Source: Oryza sativa Japonica Group (lineage: Eukaryota > Streptophyta > Magnoliopsida > Poales > Poaceae). From it: 64,000 bases of DNA. The translations under genes and the position numbers were made by a program. Of this stretch, positions 1 to 13,300 are shown in pieces. Position 1 is the stretch's first letter. Each line of letters starts with the position of its first letter. Under the pieces are notes generated by a model. That model worked only from the letters and a program-made list of their open reading frames with translations. It made no database searches and was not told the DNA's origin. The stretch spans positions 2,963,501 through 3,027,500 of the forward strand of contig NC_089042.1 in the NCBI RefSeq assembly GCF_034140825.1. Direction: 5' to 3'.

Positions 1-858
1 ACACCATCATATCTTGGTCAAATTAATCATGCGACTAATGATCAATCAAGTTGGTACTATAGATATATATACTATGTATATATATTGAATTCAAGAATAT
101 AATATAGTTGTGTGATGCTGTATGTACACTTAATTTGGAACCCTTTGTTTAGAAGTAATGCTACTCTCATGTACGGCTTGATTTGTTATAATCGTCGTGT
201 TCAAGCTAAACAAGTAGAAAACGACGGCTAATACGATTTGTCATGCTTGACGTCAACATGATGACTTGCTCCTTTCAACTTAATTTTAACGGAGAAAAAT
301 CGAAAAATCTTGGGAAAATTAGCATAATCAAGCTCTGAGGGCCATATATAAGTACCATACTAGGACACTTCAGAATCACCTTTAATTATCTTTTGAGGAA
401 ATTTCATATCACTTTTGTCATGTGATGTGTCACTGACGGGATTATCGATTGTTAAATCGATATTACAGTGAACTGAAAATGAAGCAAAAGGAGGAAAAAA
501 ATTCAGAAGAATAGGAGCATCGACAGCAATTGTTGATGACAGGGCAGCAATGGAGATAGATAGTCGTCATTGCCGAAGAACAGTAACACATCATTCAAAC
601 AGATTTTTCTAGATAATATCAGTCAATTAGCTGAGCCTAGGATGTAATGCAATCATCAAATTGCAAGAAAAACAGCAAAATTTGATCAAATGCCATGCAT
701 ATCTCTACTTTGGGGGAATTGGGGAATCTTCGAAATTAATCAAGAATTTAGAGAAGAATAATTATAGCTCGATTAGGTAGTACTTGGTAGGTACTAATAA
801 TAAGGTCACCATGAACTAACTGATCATCGTGTTGCTGCTGCTGCATGCAAGAACCTAC

Positions 859-1284
859 CTGTTGCCAACAATGGCGTGCAGGCTGATGATGAGCTTCTCC
901 TCCTCCGCCGTGAACCGCCCTCGCCGGATGTCCGGTCTCAGGTAGTTGATCCACCGGAGCCGGCAGCTCTTCCCACATCGCTGCAAACCTTCACAAACCA
1001 CCACATTGCACACAATTCAGCAATTGACAGATCAGTTCCTCAAGAAAATGTTCATCAATCAAGCAATGATAGTTCATCCATCTCATTGAATGTTCATCAA
1101 TCAATCAAGATATTGGGGGATTAATCGATCGATCGACGATATGCGGCGTACCGGCTTTCTCCGGGACCTCGCTCCAGCAGCCATAGCCATGGGTGGTGAT
1201 GTATCTGATGAGCTTCTCATCTTCCTCAGGAGACCAGAGGCCCCTCTTCACCTTCTGCTGGTTGCAGCAAGAGTGATGCCCCAT
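859..1284 (-). CDS. MYB103L: R2R3-MYB transcription factor, first two exons only (MYB103-like)
   Basis: Two coding exons read on the minus strand: exon 1 at 1284-1152 (133 bp) and exon 2 at 988-859 (130 bp). These are the canonical R2R3-MYB exon sizes, and both have GT/AG borders. The N terminus starts [20 protein letters not shown]. The R2 tryptophans are at residues 17, 37 and 57, followed by the conserved [20 protein letters not shown] stretch and the start of R3, ending at HAIVGNR. The expected third exon (rest of R3, NEIKN motif, C-terminal domain) is absent from 1-858, so intron 2 is longer than 858 bp and the gene leaves the window. The [15 protein letters not shown] start is typical of the MYB26/MYB103 secondary-wall class. 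Members of that class act in the nucleus and switch on cellulose and wall genes in fibres and tapetum. I recall this as rice MYB103L/CEF1. The family call is certain; the exact ortholog is inferred. Confidence 0.9.
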
Positions 1285-3289
1285 GCATGCACTCTAGATA
1301 TCACTGGAATCCAAGATATGAACAGCTAGTGTAACAACAATATAGCTGCAAGTTCTGCAACTTGCAAAACCTATATGCAGCAATTAACTATCTTGAATAT
1401 ATTCTTGATCTAGCTGCTAGCAACATGACATTGTTGTCATGGAGGAGCAAAGGGTTTGGTTGGTGTTTAGCCCTTTTAATATGCATGAGCTACCTTCTCT
1501 TAGCTATAGCCTCTTGGGGGGTGTCCCTTCCTCTCTTCTACCTCCAGCTTCTGTCTCCTTCACTCCTCCTCCTCCTCCTCCTCCTCAAGATTAATTAATT
1601 AATTAATTAATTGTCGGCTATGTATAATTACAATTTTATTTAATTAATTTGCTTCTTGAGGGTCCCTCTCCCAAGCAAAACTAGCATGCAAAGGCATGAG
1701 CATTACACTTCCATTGCATTTTTCCCTGGTGAGGGGCCTACTCCCTGTTCCACTTTAATTGGTGCTTTCTATCTAACACTACAGCGACATGGCATCAAAC
1801 ACAGAGAATTAATCAATGGTTGCTTCACTATTAGTATTTCTAACTTTGGCTAGCTATTATATACATAATCTTGAGCATAGGCACACATGACATGGTAATT
1901 AATTAAATTAATGTCTTGATCAATGTAGAACCGTTAGTGGCAGACGCAGGGAATTTTCCATAGCCTAGACAGTGGAAACTCACTACACAAACCACAATTC
2001 TCTTAACTCGTTGATACCCCGCACGTTATTACAATGTTAGTAGGTAAGAATTAAAAGGAATCGTACTAGGCTCATATATATATCTTGACGATAGGGCCTC
2101 ACGCATGTGCTCCTTTATAGAAGTAATTACCGTTAGTGGGTTGTAACTATACAGAAAGAGATTATCCTTTTTATATATATTATACATGTGTGTATATATA
2201 AGCTATTTAATCATACATGGGAGAAGTATGCATGTTGTGATAGCACCATTTATATAACTAACACGTAGAAATGTACAGGATACTGATGTCAAGCATGCAT
2301 ATATATACTTCAACCTGATGCATACACATGCATATGTGATGTATATATATATGGACGAACGATGATGTTGTTGTCAAGAGGAAAAGCGTATAAATGGCTG
2401 TGTGGCTTTGGGCTGTGTTGGTAGTTAGCAAGCAAATGTGAAGTTTGGTAGTCTGGAGACGACGATATGCGTGTGATTTTGATGTTTGGATTCGAATCTG
2501 TCGTCTGTCGAAACCTAACCTTTTGCTCTCTGAAATGAACATTGATGTACGCACTACTGACTGGGAAAATTTGGCTGGGTTTTCAGAGTTTTGTATGTCA
2601 CTCATGCAGTGTCACAATCGTATAGTGCTTTCAGAGTTTCAGAGTATTTGTATATATACATTATAAATACATGCAACATCAGAATCACACTAGTACGTAG
2701 CATCAAATACGTATCAGAGCCTCGCAGGAGTGAATAAGAAGTTTCAGAGTAGAGTAATTTTATCATTCCTGAGAAAGTATAGGAATGTTCCAAATTTTCT
2801 AGTGTGACATTTGATCAGATACTAGGTGATATGTTTGCATACCTGAATTTCACAGGAACTAGTAACTAGTAAAAAATACACTTTGAAAACTGAAATTCAA
2901 ATGAGATCCATCCAATGCCAAATTAGTGCCATAGTTGGACTATATATGAATTAATCTCCAAGGTTTTCTTAACCACAAAAATGGTTTGTCAGTATCCATA
3001 TAGTTGTACTGATGGTTTAATATAAGGACTAATGTGGTCCTTTTCTAGCAATAACATGAAAAATACTCTAAATAAATGCACACTGCAGATTTTTTCTCTC
3101 TAGCTAGCTTGTTTTTCCCTAAAGGCATTTTTTGCTTTTTGACCTTTTTTACCATAAAAGAAAGGGAGAAAGAAACAAAACAAGTGTGTACAGTTCCCTT
3201 CAATACACTTCCAGTCTTTCTGATAGATATGTAATTATTGTAAAGCTAAATAGAATCGTCTCACTCACATACAAAGATTAAGTGATCTA
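1285..3289. other. MYB upstream region, no further gene seen
   Basis: AT-rich DNA upstream of the MYB start. It holds a CT-rich (CTC)n run near 1563-1585, followed by repeated TTAA units near 1590-1610; this may belong to the 5' leader or core promoter. Short AT palindromes and TATA runs occur near 2160-2350. Open frames here are short, of random composition and match nothing I recognise. Confidence 0.4.
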
Positions 3290-3496
3290 GGGCTTGTTTG
3301 GTTTGAAACCCTACCAAAATATTGGTAGCACCAAGCCTTAGACAAATTTTGGCACTACCAAATTTTGGATAGTATAGATTTGGCTCCACTCTATTGATTT
3401 GGCAAAAATTGGCTCCAATCCAAAATGCTAATATGCACTATTTAAAACTACCAAAGAATTGTTATGGCAAGAATTGGTAACAAACCAAAATACCCC
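3290..3496. mobile_element. MITE-like element with imperfect terminal inverted repeats
   Basis: The left end GGGCTTGTTTGGTTTGAAAC pairs with the right end read in reverse (GGGGTATTTTGGTTTGTTAC). The interior repeats TTTGGCACTACCAAA and TTTGGCA-type palindromes. The size (about 207 bp), compact form and lack of coding capacity fit a miniature inverted-repeat transposon. No clean target duplication was found, so the ends are approximate and the superfamily is open. Confidence 0.5.
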
Positions 3497-5169
3497 CTTA
3501 TCACATGTGTGAAAGCGGGCCCCACATGTCATCGACAGAAGGTTTCGATGCCGAATACACTGTACACCAGGGCGGCCCGCATCACACCGGAGGGCCCACG
3601 CTGGGCCCATTGGCAGCTGCGGCGAAAACGGCGTGTCGACGAGATGGACCACCGGAGGAGAAGAGAGGGGGAGAGCTTGATGGAGAGTGAACTCTCTACA
3701 GTTGCAGTGGACACTGGACAGCAAGGAGTACTGCTGTAGCAGACGTCCCCTTCAAATCTTGGCAACCATAAACATCTCATCGCCCTCTGTACGATCGACT
3801 GATCAATCGAATCGAATCGATCTGGCTCATTTTTTGAGCATGATCAACAAGCTGATCAGCTGGGGGGAGGGGGGGGGGGGGTTGGGTTGCAGCCAAAAGC
3901 AAGATTCTCTTTGATGATCTCATTAATTGTCACAGCGATCTTACAGGGGCTCATCCAATCAGTGATCACCTCTGTCGTCTATTATCAGTTGCTGCTGAAT
4001 TATTTATTTTGTTTCCTGCTCTTGAGTTTTCTTGAGCTGTAGTAGTAGTTGGCACTGTGTTCACAATAGTTCATTAAGATTGTTTCATGTATTTGTCGAT
4101 GATGTCTCTGTATTCAATAAATGAAGCAGAGGGGTTCAGATTTTATTTTCTTTATTTCCTTTTTTGCAATGCTAGATACTACAGTAATAAATACCTGAAT
4201 GAATCTTGTACTGTCTATTACTGATACATCACTCTCTGATGGACTTGATGACCTAACGTACAGTTTGATTTTATAGAGAAATTTTGTTCTTTTGGCATTC
4301 TGTGAATTTTGGGTTTCTCTGAATATTGGCCTGTATACAGAATGGAACTGAATTTACATTCAGATTATGGTATTAACATTCTTTACCCAAAAAGAAGAAA
4401 ACATAATAGATCACCAATTTCTGAGACTTGACATCAGGGAAAGAGGTGTGAAATTAATTGCAAGGCTTCAACTAGAATTCGGTGAAAACAACTTTGTTCA
4501 AATCGGAAATCTCTATTTGAGCTAACTGAAAGAATATAAAAACTTCACTCGATTCTAAGCAACTCCCAAGAACTTAATCTATCTCTGTCTGATAAGAAAC
4601 ATAAGACGTCCCCAAAGTCCTAATTGCCATTGTGCAAAGCAAAACAAGTTTCTCTGGCAAACTAACTAATTAAGCCAGCCATCATGTACATCACAAATCA
4701 CTCATCAAACTCAAATATTTAATGCACCATACTGCCCAATATGTAGTTATCTGTTCTTTGAAAAGTATGTAGTTATGTACTGCTCTGAAACCTGAATCTA
4801 TTCAAGTCAGAGCTAGATGTTCAGAAATTCAGACCAGTTCCATTCATCAAACAAACTGTTATACTGGTGTTTATAAACCTGCAGTTTTATGACAAAATTG
4901 GCCCTAAATATTTTTTGTGATACTCCACATTAAATTCGTAGTATCAGATAATTTCGTTGCTAAATCATAGTTTAATTTGTTATTTTGTTAGAACTTGTTG
5001 AAGTTGAATTTGACACTGAATGGTGCTGCGAAGTGACGTATCATGTACCAATTTATCTTGTTAAACTTATTCACATTATTCTATAACTATTTGAGTAACA
5101 TGCAAGAAGCGAGTGTATGGCTCTTCGAGGGACACAAATCCATCTCCCGACAATTCGATCAAAATATAG
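3497..5169. other. gene-free stretch with a possible non-coding transcript
   Basis: Positions 3500-3700 are clearly richer in GC than their surroundings and contain GGGCCCAC and TGGGCCCA (site II-like) motifs. AATAAA lies near 4115. This could mark a short non-coding transcript or an old promoter, but no convincing protein frame is present. The rest is AT-rich with nothing recognisable. Confidence 0.25.
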
Positions 5170-5465
5170 TTTGCGAAGTAAGCATAGCTCAACTGATTAA
5201 GATTCTTGTTGTGGTGGAACCAACCCAGTAACTTGATACGGGTATTCACATTTACGGCCAATAATTATTCTTTCAGTGGTAGGTGATGTACCCGTCGACA
5301 GTCAGATGCTCATGGCGACTTCGTCAATCTCAAAATATATCGGCTCAATCTTTCGAAGATGCTCACAAGAATAAGGCATGTGTGCTCCTTCATAGGAATG
5401 AATATGCGTACTTTGTATGCGCCTACGTTAATTTGTACCACGTTTATAAAAAATATATCGTAGTT
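5170..5465 (+). mobile_element. tRNA-derived SINE, diverged copy
   Basis: The head, CATAGCTCAACTGATTAAG near 5182, resembles a tRNA A box. The body (ATTTACGGCC, CAGTGGTAGGTGATGTACCC, GTCGACAG, TCATGGCGACTTCGTCAATC, AGATGCTCACAAG) matches, block by block, the copy at 14877-15162 and the reversed fragment at 34455-34560. It ends in an A-rich tract. A possible AAAATATA duplication lies at both borders. The consensus is a common rice SINE family, which I know by its sequence rather than by a firm name. Confidence 0.75.
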
Positions 5466-5514
5466 TTGAGAAATTTACTCCGGTTTCACTAACCATACGC
5501 GCAAGAGAACATAT

Positions 5515-5850
5515 TCAGGCACATGTTTTGATTAGCATCGTCACCGAAATGCAACTAACAAGCCAAAGGGATGATCTGCCGGGGCCAAAAAAAGCAACTC
5601 GATCCCAATCATGCATGCCCCCCGTCGTCGTCGTCGCCGTCGCCGCCGTGGCGCCACCGGACGCCGCCGGCCGTGTCGCCGTCGCCGTCAACCGATATCG
5701 ATCCATCCATCCATCCATCCATCGTTGGAGATCATTGCACACCAAGCTTCCTCCTCTCTGATCATCCTCTCGATTGATCCACCGATCGATCGATTCCTTG
5801 GCCTTCACTGTATTCGTTAGCTCCGCGGTGACGCTGATCGCATTCAATCG
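5515..5850. other. small GC-rich island with CCAT repeat
   Basis: Positions 5610-5695 are a CGCCGTCGTC-type GC-rich patch in AT-rich surroundings, followed by a CATC/ATCC microsatellite at about 5700-5726. Frames are open on both strands through the GC patch, as expected from composition alone. No known domain is visible. It may be a relic of a first exon or promoter; no gene is called. Confidence 0.3.
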
Positions 5851-6276
5851 AAAATCGTACTACTGAATTTGCTGCATTTGAGTACTGAAATTTCATCCTC
5901 TCAACTTGCAGACGACAATATAATTCCTGCATGATGACAGTAGTACCAAGAACGTAGGTCGATGATGTAGATATCCATAACTAATCAGCAGGAACCAATC
6001 AGGGTCTCTGAGAGAGAGAGAGACTAAATGTACTCTCCTTGGGGAATTAATTGGGATGGAGAAAATTTTTGCAGGTAGATACATCACCACTAACTGAACA
6101 GCAATTAGCAATTAAGTACAGTCATTTCAGGTAATTAATGTATACCGAATGTGTGTCTCTGAATCCATGTTGGTTTTGTAGTACTGTATTGATTAATTTC
6201 TTGGTAACTGATTCAGTTGTATGGTTCAGTACATGTTCCTGAAATACTAGTAATGAAGTGATGAACAGTTAACAAA

Positions 6277-7001
6277 TACTCTCTTTGTCAAATAAGTGTA
6301 GTTTAGAGTTTAGCCTCAGTAAATTTAGTTTTGGAGTGGTCCAATAGATCTCTTTAGTAGTACTCTTTCTGTTTCATATTATAAGTCGTCTGGCGTTTTT
6401 CCTAGAAAAATTTCTTTAAGTTTGACCAAGTTTATAGGAAATTATAGTAGTGTTTTTAACACAAAACAAACATATTATCAATATATATTCAATGTTAGAT
6501 TTAATAAAACTAATTTGGCATTTTAGATGTTGCTAAATTTTTCTATAAACTTGATCAATCTTAATAAATTTTGACTAGAAAAAAAAGTCAAACGATTTAT
6601 AATATGAAATGGAGAGATTACTTCATCTTTTTTCTTCTCATTTTTAGCCATTGAATTAATCCTAATCTCTCCTCCACCTCGTCTTCTCCCTTAACTTGTT
6701 TTATTAATGAGGGGCATAGTAGTATTTTAATCTCTTGCTTAATACCATTATTTTTTTTCGATGTTTCATAATTTAAGACGTGATGTGTTGTTAACTAGCA
6801 AATCCCTCTCCTCTTTAATTCGTTTTTTAAATTTATAATCTCATTAGGTGCATGCATTGCATTTATTGGAGCGATTCAAACTAGAATGTGCTAATAATTC
6901 TTTATGTGTATTAATGGTAGTTTGCGTCTTATATTCAATTTAGGCTGGAGGGATTATACCATTAACTAGCTAAAACTAAAACTATACTTATGGAAGGAGT
7001 A
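6277..7001. mobile_element. outer MITE, interrupted by a second MITE
   Basis: The left end TACTCTCTTTGTCAAATAAG pairs with the right end read in reverse (TACTCCTTCCATAAGTATAG), both continuing into TAGTTTTAG-type sequence. A Stowaway-type element occupies 6361-6620 inside it. Removing the insert leaves an element of about 465 bp with TA at both borders. It is non-coding. Confidence 0.6.
6361..6620. mobile_element. Stowaway-type MITE nested in the outer MITE
   Basis: The terminal inverted repeat TTTCATATTATAAGTCG (left) matches CGATTTATAATATGAAA (right). The CTC(C)-type ends and flanking TA dinucleotides are typical of Tc1/mariner-derived Stowaway elements. It is about 260 bp, AT-rich and non-coding. 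Its place inside another MITE makes it the younger insertion. Confidence 0.7.
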
Positions 7002-9079
7002 TTGACAAGTATTTATGAAGACATGGAAATAGAGATGTGCATGTAACCATATATGCTGCTAATTTTTAGAATTTGGCTAGCTAAAATTGCTGGTGCATAT
7101 GGTGAATGTTAATTAATGGTCAGCTAGAATGTTGTTTTAAATTAAAAGTTGAGGGAAACAAAACGTTGTTTTCTTGATCGTTGTTTGCGCAATTAGTTAC
7201 CCCGGATGGATTTGCCCCATCCTCTTCAAATTTGTCCAATATGTGACAAAACTTCTATCTCTGACCAGTTGGGTGAAGCATCATTGCCAAGAACGGTTTT
7301 AGTTTAACTAGGTTGTTCTTTAACAATAAAATTGTAAAATAATATCATCTTTGAAGTAGAAACAAAGCGATTTTGTTGTCCAATCTAATGGTTATGTAGG
7401 CAAATAATTATAATGAGAAGGGCCCTTGAACAGCTGCAAGCTAAGGCTGAAAGTTAGGCAATGGCAGCATGTGGTCAGAAAATCGTTTTAAATTTGTGGT
7501 TTCCACACGTGACAGATAAGCTATACGTTATCATGTTGCTCAATATGTGCATGGATTTTTAGGGAAAAAAGCAGCTGGCAAACATGTGCATGTAGTCACA
7601 TTATATTTTGATTTCAATAATTGTAGGATGATCAATATTATTTGCTTTTAAATGCTTCATACTACATATTGTTCTTGTTTTGCAATTAGCCCAACCACAA
7701 AAATTGATAATATAATATATCGTATATTCATGTAATTAAAAGAAATATCCTTAGTATACGCTGATATAATTAAAAATCACTCGCGAAAAAAGAGAAGAGA
7801 AATATACAGACATTTTACTAAAGCTGCAGGATGGCAACTTGGCATGCCCAGTGGCTAGTGGTTCAATCTTCTATAAAGAAAAGAAAATATCAATGGTATG
7901 GGGAGCTAATATAATATAATGTTCATGGATATGTGGGTTAATAGGTCATTGTCACAGAGTACTAGCGTGTAATTATTATTGCTTATGTTAGTTATGGTTG
8001 TGTAAATAACGTTTTTATACTACACTGGACTATAGGATCGATGAGAGATTGATTGAAGAAAATTACTCACCATTTGTGATGTGAGTTACTCAAGCTTTCA
8101 ATTCTTAGTTTCTTCTGTTGCTAAATAAACTTCTTGCTTGTTTGGAGTAGCTGTCTGAAGAAGAGAGGTTCTGAAATCAACCCTTTTTGCTTATTTTCTT
8201 TCGATTTTGATGTGCATCGCTTTGTGTAAACAAGCTCATCATGATCATATATAATACTTATAAAAAAATATAGAAATTAGTGTCTCCATCATAATTTCCA
8301 TTGTACTTCATGAGCTCTAGCCAGAGACAGCTAGCCATGCAATCAGTGAAGTACACCATGTTGTTCAACTTCAGGTTGAAGGTTGTGGATAGCTAGCTTT
8401 CAAAAGGGAAGGTTGAACTTCATTAAAAATTGAAACCTAGCTTGGAATTAACAAGAATCTTGCTTGATCAAGTTGCCTAGTTTCAAAACATGCCAAATTC
8501 AAGCAATGGTTGCTCAGGCCCATCATATCAGATTGTTTGAAATTAGGGGAGGTCACTGTAGCAGCCAAGGGACCTTCTTGTAAAAAGCAAGATTTGTGAG
8601 ACTAATGATTAGCACATAGCTTGAGTAAGGAGCAACACCAACAGGAAGAGAGCTATATATGCATGTAATGTAAAAGCATTGCAAATTAAACTAATTCTGT
8701 GCCCTTGATGAGTGCAATATACTACTAAGCTAAGTGTGATCTCTCTCACTCAGTCCCTCGAGTTAGTTAGGCTAAGGCAGTCCGAGATGGTTAAGACGTC
8801 ACCCTTTCTTGCAATGCAGTCCTCTTCCCGCTACCTCGTTTGATTCTCTCCTCCTCTTCTCTGTGCTGTCTCTTTTCCCCAATTTGAGGCTTGTTTGGAT
8901 TGCCAGGGATTCATTCATTTTCAGCACAAGAATTAATACAGATACACAACACACTATAATTAGTTCCGAGATTTGGTTTTGTCGGTGCTCTTCTTTTACA
9001 TCTCCGGCCTCTGCCGTCAGGCACACAACCAGTGAGATCTGATGTTGAAATAAGGTTTTGTCGTTACTTGTTTACATAA
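7002..9079. other. gene-free AT-rich stretch
   Basis: No coding exon, RNA gene or clear transposon end was recognised here. A CAGCCAAGGGACC-like string near 8560 recalls miR169 only weakly (see rejected items). Confidence 0.4.
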
Positions 9080-9368
9080 CTAGATGAATACCCTGCCGTA
9101 TTGCTGCGGAAAATTAAGTTGTATAATATGTAAAAATAAGATGCAATATGATTATTAGAACTAAAACAAATTGATATTTATGAATTTTGAGACCTAAATA
9201 ATTGAAATTACATGGTGTTATGAGAGAAGAAAGAGGAGACACAATTTGAACCATAAATCTATCGTCCAAAGGCTAAAAATAATTGGAGTGATGTGGCTTA
9301 ATGAGAGAAAAGAGAAATAGCATTAACTACACTTAATTAGTGGGGATGAACTATATAAATATAAAGGA
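9080..9368 (-). mobile_element. short non-autonomous Helitron (289 bp)
   Basis: Read on the minus strand the element starts TCCTTTATATTTATATAG and ends TATTCATCTAG. It is flanked by A on the 5' side and T on the 3' side, the AT target used by Helitrons. The terminal CTAG fits the CTRR rule, and a decayed GC-rich stem with CCGCAGCAA precedes it. The element at 53861-54141 has the same ends and similar interior along its full length, which fixes both borders. Confidence 0.8.
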
Positions 9369-9950
9369 TTACATTTATTTTGATATTGTAATTTTATCCA
9401 GTCTCCACATCACGCATGTATCAGACCAGCTGCTTGTTTACATAACTAAAACATGTGTTATAATTAAGCCACTTGCATTTGCTTTGAGTACACACCTTAA
9501 CTCAGGGTCAGGGACCTCCCCTGTAGCATAGCTAGGGCACTGCCAATCAATCAACTGTTCAATTATTTGATCAATCAATTAAACGGATGGTCCTGATTTC
9601 ATCTCACCACCTCATGGCCGTCATCCAATGGTCCTGCAGGTGTGCTTGCATGCTATCCCTGTGCAATGCTTTTGTATGCATGTGTGTGTCCTCTTTCCAG
9701 ATGGCTCCATGCATTATGTAAATTAACAAAATTATTTAATTGCAAAAACACACACACACACACAAACACATGCATATATAATTTGCAATGTACATCACCA
9801 CTGTTTATTGACAGCAGATAGTTGCAAGTGCAGGGGCCAATGTGGTACTGCAGAGCACTGTAGAAGAACAGCTAATAGCCTGATGCATTGATTCCCTAAT
9901 CTGCAAGCAAGGATTTTGTTAAGTGGGGCTTCACATCACTCACACTGCAA

Positions 9951-10020
9951 GATTAAGCTATATATAGATATAGATATATATATATATATATATATAGAGA
10001 TATATATATATATATATATA
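9951..10020. repeat. TA/GATA microsatellite
   Basis: An almost pure run of TA dinucleotides with a few AGATA interruptions. No other signal. Confidence 0.9.
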
Positions 10021-10368
10021 GCTACATCTATAAGGTAATATATGCTGTCCATGTTGATTATATTGCTGGATGCTGCTTAATTTTGACCATGACACAAGCT
10101 TGCCCTACTGACCTTTTCAATTGTACTTTTAAGGTAAGGGTCAAGCTAGCGACAATATCGTTAAATAGTTGAGCTTACTGTGATGAACCAAATATTTGGG
10201 CCAAAAAATAGACAAGAGTAATTACCACAAAATTCTAGGTTTTGGGGCACATGTAATTCAAAATCCCAAAACGCTAGTTGTCAGTTTTCTTTTAAAGGAA
10301 ACCCCTGTTTCTATAGTAAATTTATGCAATATACCCGGTCCGGTCAAAATATTGGTTATGTAGGATAA

Positions 10369-13300
10369 TTAGGAAGGAAGCCCGCGCTGATGCGCGGGCA
10401 TTTTGCTTATTGATGATAAAAAGAATGCTAGCATATATAACGTAAAAGTTGCAGTTTTGTGATAATTTCCCACGCTATTGTTGCAGCAAACTGAAACATG
10501 TCGCTAATGTTGCAGCAAACTGATAGTTTTGTCACTAAAATTGTAGTTTTCTTAAATTTACTCCTTTTTTTCTTTTTTTTTTGCAAATAAAAGGTAATAT
10601 ACTATTTGTTCTCCATTATATTGAATATGGTGACATAGTAGATATAAACGATAAGAATCTCTCTCAAATTAAAACAAAAACCACTTAGTCCCGCTTAGAT
10701 GTAAACTCGTCTATCACCACTATAGATTATCATTGTCTTGAAAGGAATTGTATTTGTACCATCAAAATAAGCCTAACATATCATTAATACAATAAAAAAA
10801 TCATGCACACTTCACACATAAGTGTTCATGTCTTACTTATGTTTAAATTTATGTATAAATACACTAAAAATACCGTTTCTAGCAATTAAAAGAATAACAC
10901 CATTAAAATTATATATGAATGCCCCGCTAACGGAGAAACTGACTATATCAGCTTGGGATTTCTTCTCTGATGTCTTTAAATATGCATCCCACATTGATGT
11001 TGTGCCCCTCATGACCGACATGGAACGCGAATACTTTATGCCTACTTTAGAATTAACATGTACACTCATAGAGGATTGCATAGATAAGTAGGCCAGATGA
11101 GCCATATTGCCAACGGTTGACTTCCACTTGGGCCACCTCAACTCAGTCATATGCATATCCCTGTACACTTATGGCAGCATAGCAATTTTTATTTGTTCAC
11201 TCTTGGTGTCCTCGAGGGAAGGAAAGAAAGAAGATGGAGATGATGAAAATATTTTTTTTAGTTTTGAGTCCATTTGTGATATAGAGTAGACAAAATTTTG
11301 TTTATACTAAATTTTAGTGGTATAGCTCGAATATTTTCTTTTGAAAATGAGCATGGTTGGAGTGCGTTTATACTCGCGTCAGTGGAGTGTATGATATAGA
11401 TCAATCACTTATATCCGACATACTGAAATTTCTATCAACTATAATAAAATATGAGATAAGTAGTTTATGCGGTTATCGCCAGATTGTTCAATCGTTGAAT
11501 AAATATTTGGCAAAGAAAAAACTTACATGTACGACCATAATTCTCCCGATGTAAATATTATTTTTGAACGTTTTCACATCTATGTACCATGTATGCTTAT
11601 TGCTCCTCAAATACCATCCAAATACTTTTGAATCATCCAAACAAACTTTAAGAATATACATGAAATTAAAATTAAAATTTGATAAGCATGAAAAACATAG
11701 CTAAATTTTGTTGTTTTCATTTTTGCATATATATAGATTCAAATTAGCGTTGAACATTTGTCTACTGATATTTGAAACCATACAAATATACTAATATGAC
11801 ATGAAATTATTTAAAAATATCATAACACCAATTACTACATATCGATGCATATGTCATGATGTATTTAGCCCTATATTATAGCCATTATGAGTCATTGATG
11901 ATTTGCTTAATTAAAGGAATACAACATGATGGTAAATTGCATGTATAATTTAAAAGTTATGGACGTTTAAAGACCGGTGATATATGATGGTATATTGGTA
12001 TAATATGTTGTTAAGTTTTCTACTTTTCCTAGACTATTTGCATAACATATAAAATGTTACAACATAGTTTCATGTGCATTTTTTTTAATAAAAACATAGT
12101 GCTTAACATATTTTCTTAAGAAAAAGCTGGCACTCTATTCAATCATATTGAACAAATTAAGTACAATATGCCTAAAAAAATAATAAACTCAGTGGTAGCG
12201 AGAAACACATGGAAAAAAAATATTCGATCGAGTAATAATCTCACTAACTTGAGTTAGCGGGTTTTGATATTATTATAGATCTAATATTTCTTTATACTTT
12301 TCTATGTTTTCCTTAATACTTATATCATAACCCCGCACTATATTGAAGAATGTGTAAAGATAAGCTATATCTAAGAATACTCGTGTGTTACGCAGTTATT
12401 ATAGATCTAAGTTAGCTATGCATGTTGGTGAGCTAATGGTTGTCAAATTTATTTGTATTAATTGTTACAACTATTTGGATGAGAAGGACGTGCAAAGGGA
12501 AAAAATGTCAATATATTTATCAGAAAATGTTAGGGTCAAAATTCGTAAATGAATATAGTGTGCACTATTAGTTATTCAACTATAGACTATTGTCGATAAG
12601 AAAGGCTATAATAAAATATTTCGACAATGAATATTATGCATATGCAGGTGGGCTTTCAATAGGATTAGTGAGATCAAATATATGATGCTGTGTTCCGTCT
12701 ATATAAACATGTGTTAGAAGGCGCATTCACATGATGTGAGTGTGGAGTTGCGCATGTAGTGGTGTGTATGCGTGTTCGTCTACTGTCTAAAATAAATAAA
12801 TAAAATATTCCATGTGTGAACAATTTTTTAATTAACTTTTAGTTCAGATAAAAATTTAGTTTATATTGTAGATAGATCCTATTTTAAATAATGAACTATG
12901 GTTTAAATAGTCAACTATGGTAAAAAAAGAGAGTAAAAGGAACCGTATAGTAAGGTGCGGACCATAAACGGCCATGTATACAAACATAACAACTTCCAAT
13001 CTGAGAATTAACAATCCGAGAATTAAGAGGGAATGATGGATTTTCTTTTTCTTGATTATATCTACGTGTTTTATTTTCTACTTTTTTCAGCGAATAGCGA
13101 GTACCATATGTACTTATATTTGGGTGGACGGATAGTAGATACATATACAAAAATAACAACTTTTGGCTGCGTTCACAAGTCTAGGTTCCCATCCTCGTTT
13201 CGCACACATACACTTCCCGCTACTACTAAACGGTGTATTTTTTTGCAAAAAATATTTTATAGAAAAGTAGCTGTAAAAAATTATTTGAATCCATTTTTAT

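Noticed and set aside
1-858. Third MYB exon
   Set aside because: No NEIKN or W-containing R3 remainder can be read on the minus strand here, so the exon must lie outside the window.
8555-8590. CAGCCAAGGGACC resembles miR169
   Set aside because: Only about nine bases fit the miR169 start, the rest diverges, and I could not find a pairing arm within 200 bases.
10822-11091. 89-residue frame inside the large Helitron as captured gene
   Set aside because: No recognisable domain, AT-rich random-like composition and an equally long antisense frame.
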